Assembly (NCBI GenBank): GCA_031772625.1
Contig: CM062819.1
Coordinates: 819,679,503 to 819,743,502 of the forward strand
Direction of reading: 5' to 3'
Length of the DNA stretch: 64,000 bases
Source of the DNA: Pinus tabuliformis
Lineage: Eukaryota > Streptophyta > Pinopsida > Pinales > Pinaceae
Numbering within the stretch: the first letter of the stretch is position 1; the number at the start of each line of letters is the position of its first letter. The notes under the pieces were generated by a model. The model was not told the origin of the DNA. It searched no databases and worked only from the letters and a program-made list of their open reading frames with translations. Made by a program: the position numbers and the translations under genes. This document shows, in pieces, positions 47,582 through 58,617 of this stretch.

Positions 47582-47623
47582 GACTTAGACTTAGAGGTTT
47601 GATACAAGATCCATTTTGGATCA
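46085..47623 (-). repeat. G1 3' LTR
   Basis: Begins TGATCCATAATGGATAC and ends CCATTTTGGATCA, with inverted termini TGATCCA/TGGATCA. It matches 52,304-53,860 along its length. An (AT)n tract near its right end (47,515-47,578) is shorter and less pure than in the partner. Confidence 0.93.
47515..47578. repeat. (AT)n microsatellite in G1 3' LTR
   Basis: TATATATCTATATATCTATA followed by an uninterrupted (TA) run, about 64 bp in all. Confidence 0.9.
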
Positions 47624-47636
47624 CGCCTTCCCATTG
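47624..47636 (-). promoter_or_regulatory. G1 polypurine tract
   Basis: The minus strand reads AATGGGAAGGCG directly before the LTR start TGATCC. Purine-rich and correctly placed. Confidence 0.7.
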
Positions 47637-47819
47637 AAAAGGTTTTGGACCACCAAAAGTTGGTTTTTAGCATTCGAGCAAGTGAGGATATTGCTCCTTC
47701 ACTTGTCTAACTTCTATCCAGCGTGCTTTGCTTGGATTTTAACCTTTGAGTCCCACTCTTAGGTACTCAATATCCCCTTGATGTGTAGTTCTTACCTTCT
47801 TGTCCAGAACTATGTCCTC

Positions 47820-48940
47820 CTATAACTCATTGAGATACTGAGGCAAAAAATCCCCAATAGAAGGCAACTAAATTTTCTCTTCAGGATCTTCAATCAATGA
47901 AGGTTCATACAATCTCAAGTTTTCTGCATTAACGACTGAATAGATCTACACATAAGCTGGCAAATCAAGGCGAAAAGCATTTTCACCAATTTTATCAAGT
48001 ATCTTGAAAGGTCCATACTTTAAGGGTTTTAGCTTCTTACCTTCACCCTGCATTCTGTCTTTGATGATGTATAGCCAGACTTGATCACCAACTTGAAAAC
48101 TATGCTCAACTCGATGCTTGTCATGTCTTGCCTTGTACTTGGCTTGACTTCTTTCTAGTTGTTCCTGTACTGCCTGGTTAATTTCTTGGATTTGTTCAAT
48201 GAACTTGGGTGCTTTGTCCACATCACTGTGTCCATCAAATACTATGTCTTTACCAAAGACAAAATCCAAGGGAGACTTTGGTATAAAACCAAAACAAGTC
48301 TCAAAAGGAGATCTCTGAGTAGAAGAGTGCTTGGCATGGTTGTAAACATGCTGCACATAACACAAATGCTCATCCCCAAGGTTGGGATGCTTGCTTCAAT
48401 AGCCTTTGAGCAACTAGATCATTGTCCTATTGACCACTTCTGTCTGACCATTTATTTGTGGATGAAATGTTGTGCTCTTCTTCAACTTGATGTCCATCAA
48501 CTCCCATAAACTTGACCAAAAATTCCCAACAAATAGAGAATCTCAATCAGATACAATAGAAGTGGCTAACCCAAAATGAACCCATACATTCTAAAAGAAC
48601 AACTTTGTTGTTTGTTCAACTGTAACCTGCTTATTACATGGTATCAAAATACACATTTTACTGAACCTATCGAAAACAACATACAAATAATAATGACCTT
48701 TCCTAGATTTTGGCAATCCCCCAACAAAATCCATGGAAACACTTTCCCAAGGATGAGAAGGAATTGGAAGTGGAGTGTATAAGCCTATTTCCTATTATTG
48801 GGCTTGCTTGTAGCACACATAGTACACCCTTTGATATATCTTGAAACTGTCTCATGCATTCTTGGCCACTAACAGAACCTTTGCAATTGTGCAACTATTT
48901 TACTTACACCAAAATGACCTGATATGAGAGAAGTATGTGC
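47820..48940 (-). pseudogene. int: G1 integrase
   Basis: From 48,940: EAHTSLISGHFGVSKIVAQL (the two His), GCTMCATSKP (the two Cys), then PLPIPSHPWESVSMDFVGGL with the first catalytic Asp, HYYLYVVFDRFSKMCILIPC, SIVSD with the second Asp block, and FHPQINGQTEVVNRTM with the Glu. The C-terminal part reads CYVQHVYNHAKHSSTQRSPF, VGDQVWLYIIKDRMQGEGKK, LKPLKYGPFKILDKIGENAF, then stop, IYSVVNAENLRLYEP. The catalytic residues survive, but at least eight stops are present, mostly TAG. No canonical chromodomain was read at the end. Confidence 0.9.
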
Positions 48941-48943
48941 TTC

Positions 48944-49648
48944 TCAAATTATGTTAACTCTTTCAGTTTGTGGAATGTATAACTTTCCCAAATGATATAA
49001 GAGTTGTTCCTTTACATAATAATCCAATTCTTCTACTTGCTTGCCATGACTTAAAGTTGCATATACATCTTTAAAATCTACATCTTGAGCATATTGTTCA
49101 ATGTAACTTTCATGCATTACTGAGTTATGCTTAAGTATAGTAGATGCATTTATGATTGGTCTTGATAACATGTCTGCAACCTTATTGTGTATGCCCTTCT
49201 TATATCTGATGACAAGATGAAATTGTTGTAGAAAACCCATCCACCTATAATGTCTTGATTGCTGCAATTTAGTTTGTGAGTGCAAATATTGAAGTGGTTG
49301 ATGATCTGTATGTATGATTGTTTCTTTACCCATTAGGTAATGTTTCCACTTTTTCACACTTTGTACTAATGCATACAATTCTTTATCATATGTGGGATAA
49401 TTAACTACTGCAGAAGAAAATGTATCAGAATGATAGCATATGGGTTTTCCGTGTTGCATCAACACTGCTACCATGGCATAGTCACTGGCATCTGTCTCAA
49501 TCTCAAATGGATGTTGAAGATCTAGTAATGCTAGTACTGGTGCTGTATTTATTTTTTCTTCTAAGGTGTTGAAGGCTTTCTGTTGTTTGCCTCCCCACTT
49601 AAACACCTGTTTCAATCCTGTTAAAGCATGTAATGGAGCTGCAATCAA
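48944..49648 (-). pseudogene. rnh: G1 RNase H and linker
   Basis: A 234-codon uninterrupted frame: APLHALTGLKQVFKWGGKQQ, KINTAPVLALLDLQHPFEIE, TDASDYAMVAVLMQHGKPIC (the Asp in TDAS), NYPTYDKELYALVQSVKKWK (the Glu in DKEL), TIIHTDHQPLQYLHSQTKLQ (the Asp in TDH) and KKGIHNKVADMLSRP. All expected gypsy RNase H landmarks are present, and this is one of the least damaged parts of the element. It ends with a stop in front of the integrase zinc domain (family Arg, CGA to TGA). Confidence 0.93.
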
Positions 49649-50244
49649 TGAGAAGTTAGAAATAAACTTTCTCTAACCTCTGTAGCAGATTTGGGTTTAG
49701 GCCAGTTCAAAATGACTTCAACCTTAGAGGGATCTATCTTCAATTCACCACCACCTACAATATACCCCAAATAATTTAAATATGTTTTGCCAAATTCACA
49801 TTTTGACAGTTTTACATAGAGATTTTCTCTTTTTAAAAGATTTAAAGTCTGCTTCACATGCTTTACATGGTCTTCCCATGTCTTACTAAAAACAAGAATG
49901 TCATCTAAATAAACAATTAAAAAATTATCAATAAATGGTCTGAATACATCATTCATGACTCTCATAAATGTAGCAGGAGCATTAGTTAAGCCAAAAGGAA
50001 TAACCAACCATTCATACAGTGCTTGCTTTGTCTTGAAAGTAGTCTTCCATGCATCTTCTTCTGCAACTCTGACCTGATGATAAACACTTCGCAAGTCTAA
50101 CTTAGAAAAGTAAACTGCTTCTTTCAATTGATCTAATAAATCATCAATACAAGGAAGAGGATAACGATTCTTGATTGTTATTTTATTTAGTGCTCTATAA
50201 TCAATGCACATTATCCACGAACCATCTTTCTTTCTCACTAGCAT
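49645..50244 (-). pseudogene. rt: G1 reverse transcriptase
   Basis: MLVRKKDGSWIMCIDYRALN, RYPLPCIDDLLDQLKEAVYF, SKLDLRSVYHQVRVAEEDAW (first catalytic Asp in LDL), TKQALYEWLVIPFGLTNAPA, TFMRVMNDVFRPFIDNF, then VYLDDILVFSKTWEDH, the YLDD box with both Asp, and LSKCEFGKTYLNYLGYIVG. The frame is open over 199 codons. At its end (TEVRESLFLTSH) a short deletion plus frameshift joins it to the RNase H frame, removing roughly a dozen codons of the thumb region compared with relatives. Confidence 0.93.
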
Positions 50245-50336
50245 TATTGGAGATCCACATGGTGATGTGCTTGGTCATATAAACCATTTATCGAGCAAAT
50301 CATGTACCTTCTTCTTTATCTCTGCATTCTCTAAAG

Positions 50337-50543
50337 CTAACAACCTGTACATTCCAATGTTAGGTAATGGAGCATCTTGTTGCAAATAAATATCATGTAT
50401 ATTTCCCGCTTGGGTGGCAGACCTTTTGGTTCTTGAAATAGAACATCATACTCTAAAACAACTTTAACTAAATCAACTTTCTGTCTAGAATCACAACCTT
50501 CAAATGCATTGGATTTTTCAGGATCCTTTGCCTTTACAACCAT
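50337..50543 (-). pseudogene. G1 linker before RT
   Basis: Reads VDLVKVVLEYDVLFQEPKGL followed by PPKREIYMIF, the conserved segment just upstream of gypsy RT (family: ...DVFQEPKGLPPKR...). Frameshifted at both ends. Confidence 0.75.
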
Positions 50544-50561
50544 TAGTAAAAATTGCTTACT

Positions 50562-50975
50562 TTAATTCACAATTCTTTTCATCTGTCCTGAATTTATGAG
50601 AGAATAGTTACCTTTGAGTTTATGAGCTCGCACAATATATTCTATTCCATCTTTAGTGAGTTGATACTTATTCTTAGCGCTATAGAAAATAGCTTTCCTA
50701 TCATACACGTATGGACTTCCCAAAACAATACCACATATATCCAATGGAACTATTTCTAACTCAACCTCATCTACAAATGTTGATCCAATAGCAAACCTAA
50801 GTTTACATTGTCTTGTTACTTGTAGCTTTGTTTTATCACACACCCAACCTAATGGATATGGCTTCTCATGAGGTTTTGTTTGTAATCCCAACTTCTTTAC
50901 AATTGTTTTAGAAATCAAATTTACTTGTGATCCACTATCAAATAAAGTATCAATCTTACTGTGGTTAAAAATCAC
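50562..50975 (-). pseudogene. pr: G1 aspartic protease
   Basis: The active-site motif reads IDTLFDSGSQVNLISKTIVK, i.e. D-S-G, and the second half contains CGIVLGSPYVYDRKAIFYSA. Length (about 137 codons) and position between GAG and RT fit a retropepsin. The frame is free of internal stops. It matures the polyprotein in active elements. Confidence 0.88.
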
Positions 50976-51029
50976 TCTAATATGAAAAATCTCATTTATT
51001 CCCCTCTCATTATTTTCATTATCAAAAGA

Positions 51030-52088
51030 TTATGCAGAATTACTTGTGGAGGCTTCAAAATATTTACCTTTAATACCTGTGGCTGTAATTGTTGTTTCGT
51101 CGCCTGAATCAGATCCCAAGTCCCGTTGAGTAGCAGAAGCATTCTTCTTCTCCTTTCCACCAAACTTCTTAGGTTTCAGTTCTGGATGCAAAAACCAGCA
51201 GTGTGCCTCATCATGTCCTTCTTTCTTGCAATGAGTGCATGAAGTTTTATCCTTATTTACAGTGTTTGCTTTCCTCTCCTTCCATTTCAATTTCTTCTTT
51301 TCCTTGCTCTTTCTTACAGAATATTTGGATGATCCCCCAACCTTTGGGTTTACATTCTTACCTCTAGCTTCTAGATGTGTGGTTTGAACTGATACATCAT
51401 CTAAGCTAGTGGGATTAAACATGAGAATAGTATGCTTTAAATAGCTATGAAGACCACCTATGCACTTCAATAAAGTATCAGGTGAGTCTAATGATATACC
51501 TAGATTTAAAGCTCTATTTCTGAATTATTGAGTATAAATTTGTACACTTTGACACTTCAGCTGACGAAGAGTTTGCCAACTCATCATTGCCTGCTACATG
51601 TAAGCTAAAGGATAGAATTTATTTTTGATAGCAAAAACAAATTCATTCTAGGTAGAAATGATTTTACCATGTTTTTGCTAATCAGCTTGTGTCTTGCCTT
51701 CCCACCATACTAGTGCAGTTCCTCCAAGTCGAAGGCTAGCCAGCTGAATCTTCTTCCTTTTTGAATCAACGTTCTGTACCCTGCAATATACACCAATTTG
51801 TCTTATCCAATTATCTAGCTTTTCTGCATTGAGTTCTCCATCATAAATTTGCAAATCAAACTTCACATCTAATTTGATTAAGGAAGTTTTCTTCTTCTTC
51901 TTAGAAGAGCTAGGAGGTGATGATGACAAGGATGATGATGGAGGAGATGGTGGAGGAGTCATTCCTCCTTTTCCTTTGCCTTCTAGAGGGGCAACTGGAA
52001 AAGGTTCCTCTGCTCCTTTTTCTAGTTTAGGTGTTGAAGTGCTTTCACCTCGACCCTTCTTAAATTCTAGATACATATCTTCCACCAT
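51030..52088 (-). pseudogene. gag: G1 GAG with CCHC zinc knuckle
   Basis: An N-terminal low-complexity Pro/Ser/Lys part (PPSPPSSSLSSSPPSSSKKK), then the GAG core IYDGELNAEKLDNWIRQIGV, ASLRLGGTALVWWEGKTQAD, stop (TAG at 51,678), WNEFVFAIKNKFYPLAYMQ, stop (TAG at 51,594), MMSWQTLRQLKCQSVQIYTQ, stop (TAA). The C-terminal half holds a basic stretch and the knuckle CTHCKKEGHDEAHC (C-x2-C-x4-H-x4-C). It begins close to the PBS. Its role is particle assembly and RNA packaging. Confidence 0.9.
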
Positions 52089-52290
52089 GGCTTTGAGTGT
52101 CTTAAAACTTTCTATAAATTGAGATTATGATCCCAATGGAGCTTCTTCTACCATTCTCCTCTAAGAATAGACTCTTCCAATCTCTGGATTACCCTCAACA
52201 AGTTCTCCTTCTCCTAGTCTGAGCTTTAATCTAGTTAGCATTCAAAATCCAGCACAAGCTTGTCTAACCTTAACAAAACAAAAACCAAAT

Positions 52291-52302
52291 GCTCTGATAC
52301 CA
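52291..52302 (-). promoter_or_regulatory. G1 primer-binding site (initiator Met tRNA)
   Basis: The minus strand reads TGGTATCAGAGC one base after the 5' LTR end. This is the standard plant PBS complementary to the 3' end of initiator methionine tRNA. Confidence 0.92.
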
Positions 52303-52303
52303 C

Positions 52304-53724
52304 TGATCCATAATGGATACTAAATCAAGAAGAAAAGGTATTACAGACTCATGCGCAGGAATTCCTATATTATTTAGTGTAATGGATCGAAAATATTGTG
52401 AATAATACAGACATTTAACAATTGGAAAACATAACAATTCAACACACCAACACAACAAATAATCAAGGAGTTCACCAGAATTCCTGGCTACGTTTCTTGG
52501 TCCAGCTTTCAGTGTTGACCTCTATATTATGTCTTCAAGAATAGATTTTACAAGTGTGAACTCAATCAGAGCCATAACATAACAAACAATGATATTACAC
52601 AGGGATTTCACTTAAAAATCTCGAGTCTAAAGAGTGCACAGACTCTCCCTCTTAGTGCCTCTGATCAACTATTCGTAGCTGTGAGTTTTCTTTGACTCTC
52701 TGTCTCTCCTTTGTCTCTGAAATCTGACTTGTCTCCGTTCTATTATGGGATGGCTTTTTAATCTTAACAACGCTTGTTTGTTAATTTCCCTGTTCGGGAT
52801 GTCTGGTTCCCGACACTCTCCCTTCATCTCCCTGCTGAGCATTTAAACAATCATTGTAAAACACTTAAGGCATTGGGGCACAAGGCAGAAAACAGGTGGA
52901 AGGACTGGCAGGCATGGGTGGAACCAACCGTTTGGCCTTCCCTCGGCACAGTTCCTCAAAACAACATATTTTTACTTCCCAAGGAAATACACAAAAAAAC
53001 ATAGAAAATCTAACAAAACGCCAAAGTCGGACTTCAAACGATATAAAGTCTACCCTATAATCCTCTCCGGTTAGTGTTTTATCATTGTCGCAAGCCCTTT
53101 GTATTCCACACCGTTGATCTACCTTCAATCTGATGGTTCGCATCCAACTCGAAACATCAAGTAGTTCGCTCAATCTCCACCATTGGTCCACAATCTCCAA
53201 TCCAACAGCTGACAGCCATTTCGGGTGGCCTACTTGCACAGAGATTACCTGCTCGAAAAAGCGGTTTTCTCTCTCCTGCGGTGTGCTACGTGTCAGCCAG
53301 TCTATGGATCGGGCGGACCCTCTCCAATACTTCTTACCGCTTGAAGCCCACCCAAAATACCATTTACCTCGGAACTCAAATAACATAAAGCTACATTTAT
53401 AAATGCTTTCAGGTCCACGCATATGACATAGTCTTCGGCCTGCGGTAAGTCCTCCCTTTGGCAAATCTGTGATGTGATATGTAATCTCCGTCGTTGATCT
53501 GCACGCTCGATCAATGTTCCATTTTGTGTCGCCGATCGTAGTCACATTTCCCTTAGGGCCGCCTCCAATATACTCTGTTGGCCTCTTCGCCGATGCAATA
53601 TTGCCGATTTGATCTGAGCCGTTGATCTAGCCGACTCGACGGCTCCTGTGCAACAATACTTCACTCTCCACTTCACTCTGTTTTCCGCCATTCCTTAGTG
53701 ATTTTCTCCTACAATAGTGTTTAG

Positions 53725-53818
<94 letters not shown>

Positions 53819-53860
53819 GACTTTGACTTAGAGGTTTGATACAAGATCCATTTTGGATCA
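52304..53860 (-). repeat. G1 5' LTR
   Basis: Starts TGATCCATAATGGATAC next to the PBS and ends CCATTTTGGATCA. It aligns with 46,085-47,623. Contains a long (AT)n tract at 53,728-53,815. Confidence 0.93.
53728..53815. repeat. (AT)n microsatellite in G1 5' LTR
   Basis: About 88 bp of uninterrupted TA dinucleotides, longer and purer than the same tract in the other LTR. A small frame here (YIYIYI...) is only a translation of it. Confidence 0.9.
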
Positions 53861-54640
53861 ATGCACCTGAGAAAAACTCCATTGTCATGCTTCCTGTAAA
53901 GAACTCCGTGCACCGATTGATATGCTAAATATTTGAGGTAGTAAGCCCTCTTCTATCTAATGGAAAAGTGAGAGGGTACAGTGTCATGCTCAAGGTACTA
54001 GTGCACATCTACATACAAAGAGTTTCTATCTTCAGTGGATGTTGCTCACACTACATCATGCATTTCAACTTCCTGCTCCTAGTCGACGAGCTCTTCTTCC
54101 TCCTCCTACACGTGTATTGCTTCAGCTACGAATCTACAAAGCCCATGGCCTTTGACCATGTGAATTGGCTTGATGTCAAGATCATATTCTTGCAAGCATG
54201 TCGTCCAGTTCGCATGTCGTTCACTCAGTTCTTTTTGTGCAAGAAGTGTGTGGACTACTGGGTGAGGGATCTAGATTATGCAATGGTTCTTCAACAAGTA
54301 GGGTCTGAAGTGTTTCACTTCCTTGTAAACTGCATATGCTTGTTTTTCAATGGTGGGGTAATTGAACTCGGGTCCCTGCATGCTTGAGCTCATGAAGGAG
54401 ATGGGATGTTCTTCGTTCATCTCGTCCTTCTGAGTGAGTATTGCAACGAGCGAATTTTCAGAGGCAAAGGTGTATAGTAGGAAATCCTTTTTGAAGTCTG
54501 GGTTGTAGAGTGCAGGCACTTCTGCAATAGCCTGATAGATACAGGTGAATTCATACTTTTCCCTCTTGCCCCAGTTGTATACTACATCCTTCTTGATCAT
54601 GTCCTACATGGGTTTGACTATCTGCGCATAATCCGAGATG
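53861..54640 (-). pseudogene. G2 second RNase H-like domain and start of integrase
   Basis: From 54,600: VVYNWGKREKYEF, IAEVPALYNPDFKKDFLLYT and FASENSLVAILTQKDEMNEE, HPISFMSSSMQGPEFNYPTI, EKQAYAVYKEVKHFRPYLLK. This is the RNase H position after RT, but the usual TDAS Asp reads TFAS, as in Tat-like relatives. Next come NWTTCLQEYDLDIKPIH and GHGLCRFVAEA, then the integrase zinc domain start VHGVLYRKHDNGVFLRCI, which stops exactly at 53,861 where G1 begins and resumes left of G1. Confidence 0.82.
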
Positions 54641-55460
54641 AACTTCTAGAGGAAGTTTATCTTTCCCAAGAAGGACTGCATGGCTTTTTTGTTGGCCAGG
54701 TGAGGGATCTGTGTAATAGTCCAGACCCGGTCCAGATCAACCTTGATCCCATTTTTGGAAATGATGTTTCCAATAAGGTTCCCCTCAGACACTGGAATAC
54801 GCTCTTTTTGGGATTCAAGGAAATCTCGTATTTCCGGCATCGCTCAAAATTTTTCTTCAGATGCGTATGTGTTCCTCACATTTCCTTGAGAACACAATCA
54901 CATCATCGAGGTATAACACTACGCTCTATTCAATGAGTCCATGAAAAGTGATGTCCATGGCATGCTGAAAGGTTGTGCCTACATTCACAATCCCAAGTGA
55001 CATTCGTCTGTATGTGAACGTACCCCACTTGGTATGAAAGGTGGTCTTGAATCTGTCAGGTTCTTCCACTAGAACCTGATTGTATCCTGAAAAACCATTG
55101 AGTAAGGAAAACATTTGTGCCCTAGATACTGTTTGTAGAGTGTGGTCCATAGATGGCACGGGGTAGTTGTCTTTGTCCGAGGCACAGTTCACATTCCAGA
55201 AATCAACACACAAGCGGATTTCCCTAGACTTCTTGCGTACAGGAACAAGGTTTGAAACCCAAGTAGAATGACGAACTTTGTATATGATCCGTGCATCCAA
55301 CAACTTGGTGAGCTCTTTCTGTATGAGGGGTTCAAGTGACGGATGTACTTTCCTTAGCTTCTGCTGATATGGATTGACCCCTTCTTTGATCGGAATGATG
55401 TGTTGCATTATTCGTGTTTCATAAGTTTTCAAATAATCGTACTTCCACGCGAACACATCC
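54640..55460 (-). pseudogene. rt: G2 reverse transcriptase
   Basis: YETRIMQHIIPIKEGVNPYQ, QKLRKVHPSLEPLIQKELTK, STWVSNLVPVRKKSREIRLC, DKDNYPVPSMDHTLQTVSRA, then QMFSLLNGFSGYNQVLVEEP, where relatives have Asp instead of the Asn after LL, losing the first catalytic Asp. TKWGTFTYRRMSLGIVN follows, then a TAG stop and SVVLYLDDVIVFSRKCEEHI with the YLDD box intact. The connection domain reads GNLIGNIISKNGIKVDLDRV and KKAMQSFLGKINFL. Several stops and frameshifts. Confidence 0.88.
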
Positions 55461-55806
55461 CGGTACTATTTAAACAGGCGGACAAAGGCTTGCTGCTCTT
55501 GCTGTGTGCAACACTTACTGAGATTGATGAACTTCGGATATTGTTATGTTCCCAAGTTGATCAGCTCGTGCATCATGGTGGAACTATGGGTTTTGCTATT
55601 CCTCATCCCCTGAAAGCATTCTTGCAAGTCATAAGGCTTTTACAATGATGCCACTCCCTTAGGGATGAGCTGGCCTTTCTTGCTACCAATTTCTGCTTGC
55701 AGAGATCTCTCATGCTCATCTTCATCTATCGCTGCATCCTTGAAGGTGTCAGCATTGGCCATGAAATGTAGTATCTATTGATCATCATCAAACAAGGGTA
55801 AGTTAG
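55460..55806 (-). pseudogene. G2 spacer between RNase H and RT
   Basis: Poorly conserved linker with several frameshifts and stops. No independent domain is visible. Relatives carry an acidic, low-complexity spacer here. Confidence 0.5.
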
Positions 55807-56260
55807 TTATGTTGTCTGGGATACATGGTCTATATAAATTTCATTAGTAAATCTATCTCTAATCGGTGACATCCTAGAGGCTACGTTTGCTAGAGCATTG
55901 GCAGCTACATTATGCGTACATGGTGCAACAGTGATGTTAAATGCTTGGAAGTTAGAGATCAGTCGCCATACATCTTTCTGGTAACTTTTAAGATGCAGTG
56001 ATAAACAATGAATGGTGTTACGTACCTGCCATACCACTATCTCTGAATCACCTACCACTTTGAGCACGACCACGTTGAGGCTGATGGATTTTTGCAAGCC
56101 CAACACGAGTTCTTCATACTAAGAAATGTTGTTCATGCACTCGAACTCCAAGTGACTTGAAATCAAATGTTTCATGTAGTTTGGGTCAATCAAAACACAC
56201 CCAGCTCCTGAGCCATCCTGTGTCTTTGATCTATTGAAATACATGGTCCACAACTCATCT
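55807..56260 (-). pseudogene. rnh: G2 RNase H placed upstream of RT
   Basis: Reads DELWTMYFNRSKTQDGSGAG, CVLIDPNYMKHLISSHLEFE, CMNNIS, stop, YEELVLGLQKSISLNVVVLK, VVGDSEIVVWQVRNTIHCLS, LKSYQKDVWRLISNFQAFNI and NVAANALANVASRMSP. This is the RNase H type with GDSE and the final ADALA-like box, often called archaeal-like in plant elements. Compared with relatives, the first catalytic Asp is Asn (MYFN), the Glu box is hit by a TAG stop, and the last Asp is Asn (ANALA); only GDSE keeps its Asp. It lies between protease and RT. Confidence 0.85.
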
Positions 56261-56752
56261 CTATGCTGACCATTCAATGCACTTGCACTACTACTACTAT
56301 TGTTTCTACTACTACTGCTACTATTGGTACAATGTACTATACATGCTTCATTTCCATCAGTTGGGCAAGGAAGGAGACCGAACTGTGTGTGGTGGGGTTG
56401 GAGATGGTTGTGCAGGATAACAACCCAATGTTGTTTCCAGGAGGTAGTTGCCAAACATGAGTTCTGTGAAGGCCAACAATTTGTTTTTTCCATTGATGGG
56501 TATGACATTTTGCCTCATATACCTCTCGGATAACACCCAGATTTGATTTTTTTTACCCTTGTATGGAAGCCACATGTGTGACCAGTCTATAGAGAAATAT
56601 TCGTTCAGCTTGTTGGACTAGTCTCTGCTGAGTAGTAAACCATATGCTTCCGGTATGTCCAGAACAACAATCTTGATGCACTGGTGAACTCAAATATTGT
56701 GAGATAATCAAATGATCACATCTCGAAGTTCACCAATGGTTGGTACAAATGT

Positions 56753-57436
56753 TCAATCAAGTTGGATGATTTGTGCAGATGTCTTGCTCCATTGTGCATT
56801 GATCATTTTGGCAATGGAGAGCGGCATGACGTTGGATGCCACGCTAGAATCAACCAAGCAGTTGTGAACATTACAATTGAATATTTCAAATGAGAGCAGG
56901 AATGGAGGGCAACCTGAGTTTTCTTCTTCCATCTGGAGTGTGTTTAGCACAATTGAAAGTGATATGGGAGGTGTGCTTGCTCCCTTGTTGGTGGAGGTTA
57001 CATTGTTCGTTGCTGTCTGTCCCAGTGCGTGCAGCAGGATGTCCCGCTGACTCTGGATCTTAGCTAACTCAAACAAAATGATGTTCACATGAGTTTTCTT
57101 CATTTCGTCCAAAATATTTTAATCCAGAGGGGGTAGTATCACCGAGGTGTCTAGGGTAATATTGGTGATCGTGTTGTCCGGCGGAGTATTATGCAGTTTG
57201 CTGCTCATGGACGTACACTTGTCCGCCGTTGTCTTCTCGAGCTTGCTTTGTATTTTTTTCTTTGGGAAGGCTGGTGGATCAAACTTCCTCATCAACAATA
57301 TCATATTTTCTTTCACTTCCCCAACTGTAAGGGGAGCCCCCTTACTCTTGATATTGTAATGGTAATTTTTCTTTTGGGGATGTTTCTCAGTGTTCGTCTT
57401 TAGCACTTCTTGCAAGCGCTGATACATGTTTACCAC
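56753..57436 (-). pseudogene. pr: G2 GAG-protease linker and aspartic protease
   Basis: A frame of about 225 codons with a single TAA. The linker ILDEMKKTHVNIILFELAKI and QSQRDILLHALGQ is typical of gypsy elements. The protease part reads PPFLLSFEIFNCNVHNCLVD followed by SSVASNVMPLSIAKM, where relatives have DSGAS, so the active-site Gly is Val-shifted and the enzyme is probably dead. After about 56,750 stops accumulate. Confidence 0.75.
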
Positions 57437-57439
57437 ATG

Positions 57440-58617
57440 CCTAAAATTGATGCCTCATTAGGTGCAACATCTTCATCATTATCCATATCTCCCGGTTTTT
57501 CCTGCATACTATTGTCCAAGTCGAATGTGTGACTGTATACTGAGTCTGCAACTCACTTCCAGTTTGAACAAGAATTCTCCGAGTGACCATCTTCATGAAA
57601 CAAATAGAATTGAGGGTTCGCGCATCATTCGAGCTGGAACACAGAGCTCTATGCAGTCTTTGTAGCGAGACGGTTGCTACCTGATGACATACTTCCTTGT
57701 CTCTATCTGGGTGGATGGTTGGTTGAAGATGTGTCCATTTTCCGTTGTTTAAGTTCAGACACTTCTGTTGTCAAGTTCTTGATGAGGCAAGTGAGTGTTT
57801 CAATATCACTTGTTTCCTTGTATCTACCTTTGCTCGCAGCTGCCTGGGACTTCCTGCTCGTGTCCTTGGAGTCCTTTGTTGGTTCATCATCCTTGATGAC
57901 TCGAATCATGCGCAAGTCTTTCTCAACAGTGATAGCCTCTTCACAATTTTCCAGTAATGTTGGTTTTGCAACTAGCTTGATGAACTGCGCAATGTTGGTC
58001 GGTAGGGCGGACATGTAGTAATTAATAGTGGTGGATTCATGAGGTTTTGTGTATGCTACAAACTTGTTCAATATGCACATAAACCTTTGAATGAAGTCTT
58101 TTACCTTTTCTTTCCCCTCCATCTTCAGGCTTCCCAATTCTTTGAGTAACATGGTTGGGGTCTTGTCATCAACAAATATTTCAGGAAACATGCGTTTGAA
58201 TGCACCCGAGTTCTGTATGGAGTTGGCTAGAAGATTGTGATACCATGTAGCTATGCGACCATATAAGGTACATGGAAACAATCTACATGCTACGTCATCG
58301 TACCGTACCTCAAGGATCTGCAGTTGTGGGTAGAAGTTGTCCAAATGGTGTTCTGCCTTCACTATGTTGTCAGGGTTGAACTTGATTCTCATCCTCTTCA
58401 CCTACTTTGGCATCTTGGGAAAAGAAACTGGGAGAGCCAATGGTCCTTGCGTAATCCATTCCAAATTTTTGTCAGCCATTTCTTCTTCTTCTTCATCCTC
58501 CTCCTCTTCTTCAGAATCTGATGGTTCCGTCTCTGAGTCTGTTGGTTTGTCTCTGCCTCTGCCTCCTCCGCTGCCTTCCCCTCTGCCTCCTGTATCGGAT
58601 TTTGAGCCAAATATCAC
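57440..58617 (-). pseudogene. gag: G2 GAG
   Basis: An acidic N-terminus (a run of Glu/Asp around 58,480-58,510) leads to EMADKNLEWITQGPLALPVS and a TAG stop at 58,402. The core reads FNPDNIVKAEHHLDNFYPQL, RLFPCTLYGRIATWYHNLLA, SGAFKRMFPEIFVD, KELGSLKMEGKEKVKDFIQR and FMCILNKFVAYTKPHESTTI. A basic Lys/Ser region follows, then a degenerate knuckle (FYLFHEDGHSENSC). The TAG at 57,703 and further stops break the C-terminus. The start codon region lies about 400 bp from the 5' LTR. Confidence 0.8.

Larger units (their letters stand above)
46085..53860 (-). mobile_element. Ty3/gypsy element G1, complete with both LTRs
   Basis: A 7.8-kb minus-strand element with LTRs of 1,539 and 1,557 bp, PBS, GAG, protease, RT, RNase H, integrase and polypurine tract in standard gypsy order. 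Flanking 5-mers are ACGCA (46,080-46,084) and ATGCA (53,861-53,865), an imperfect target duplication with one difference. It interrupts G2 within the integrase zinc domain. A hand count over about 460 bp of LTR gave about 35 differences (near 8%), mostly transitions, so it is younger than G2. All genes carry stops. Confidence 0.93.

Noticed and set aside
53725..53913. Open frame rich in Tyr-Ile repeats
   Set aside because: Translation of the (AT)n tract in the G1 LTR joined to the G2 integrase fragment.
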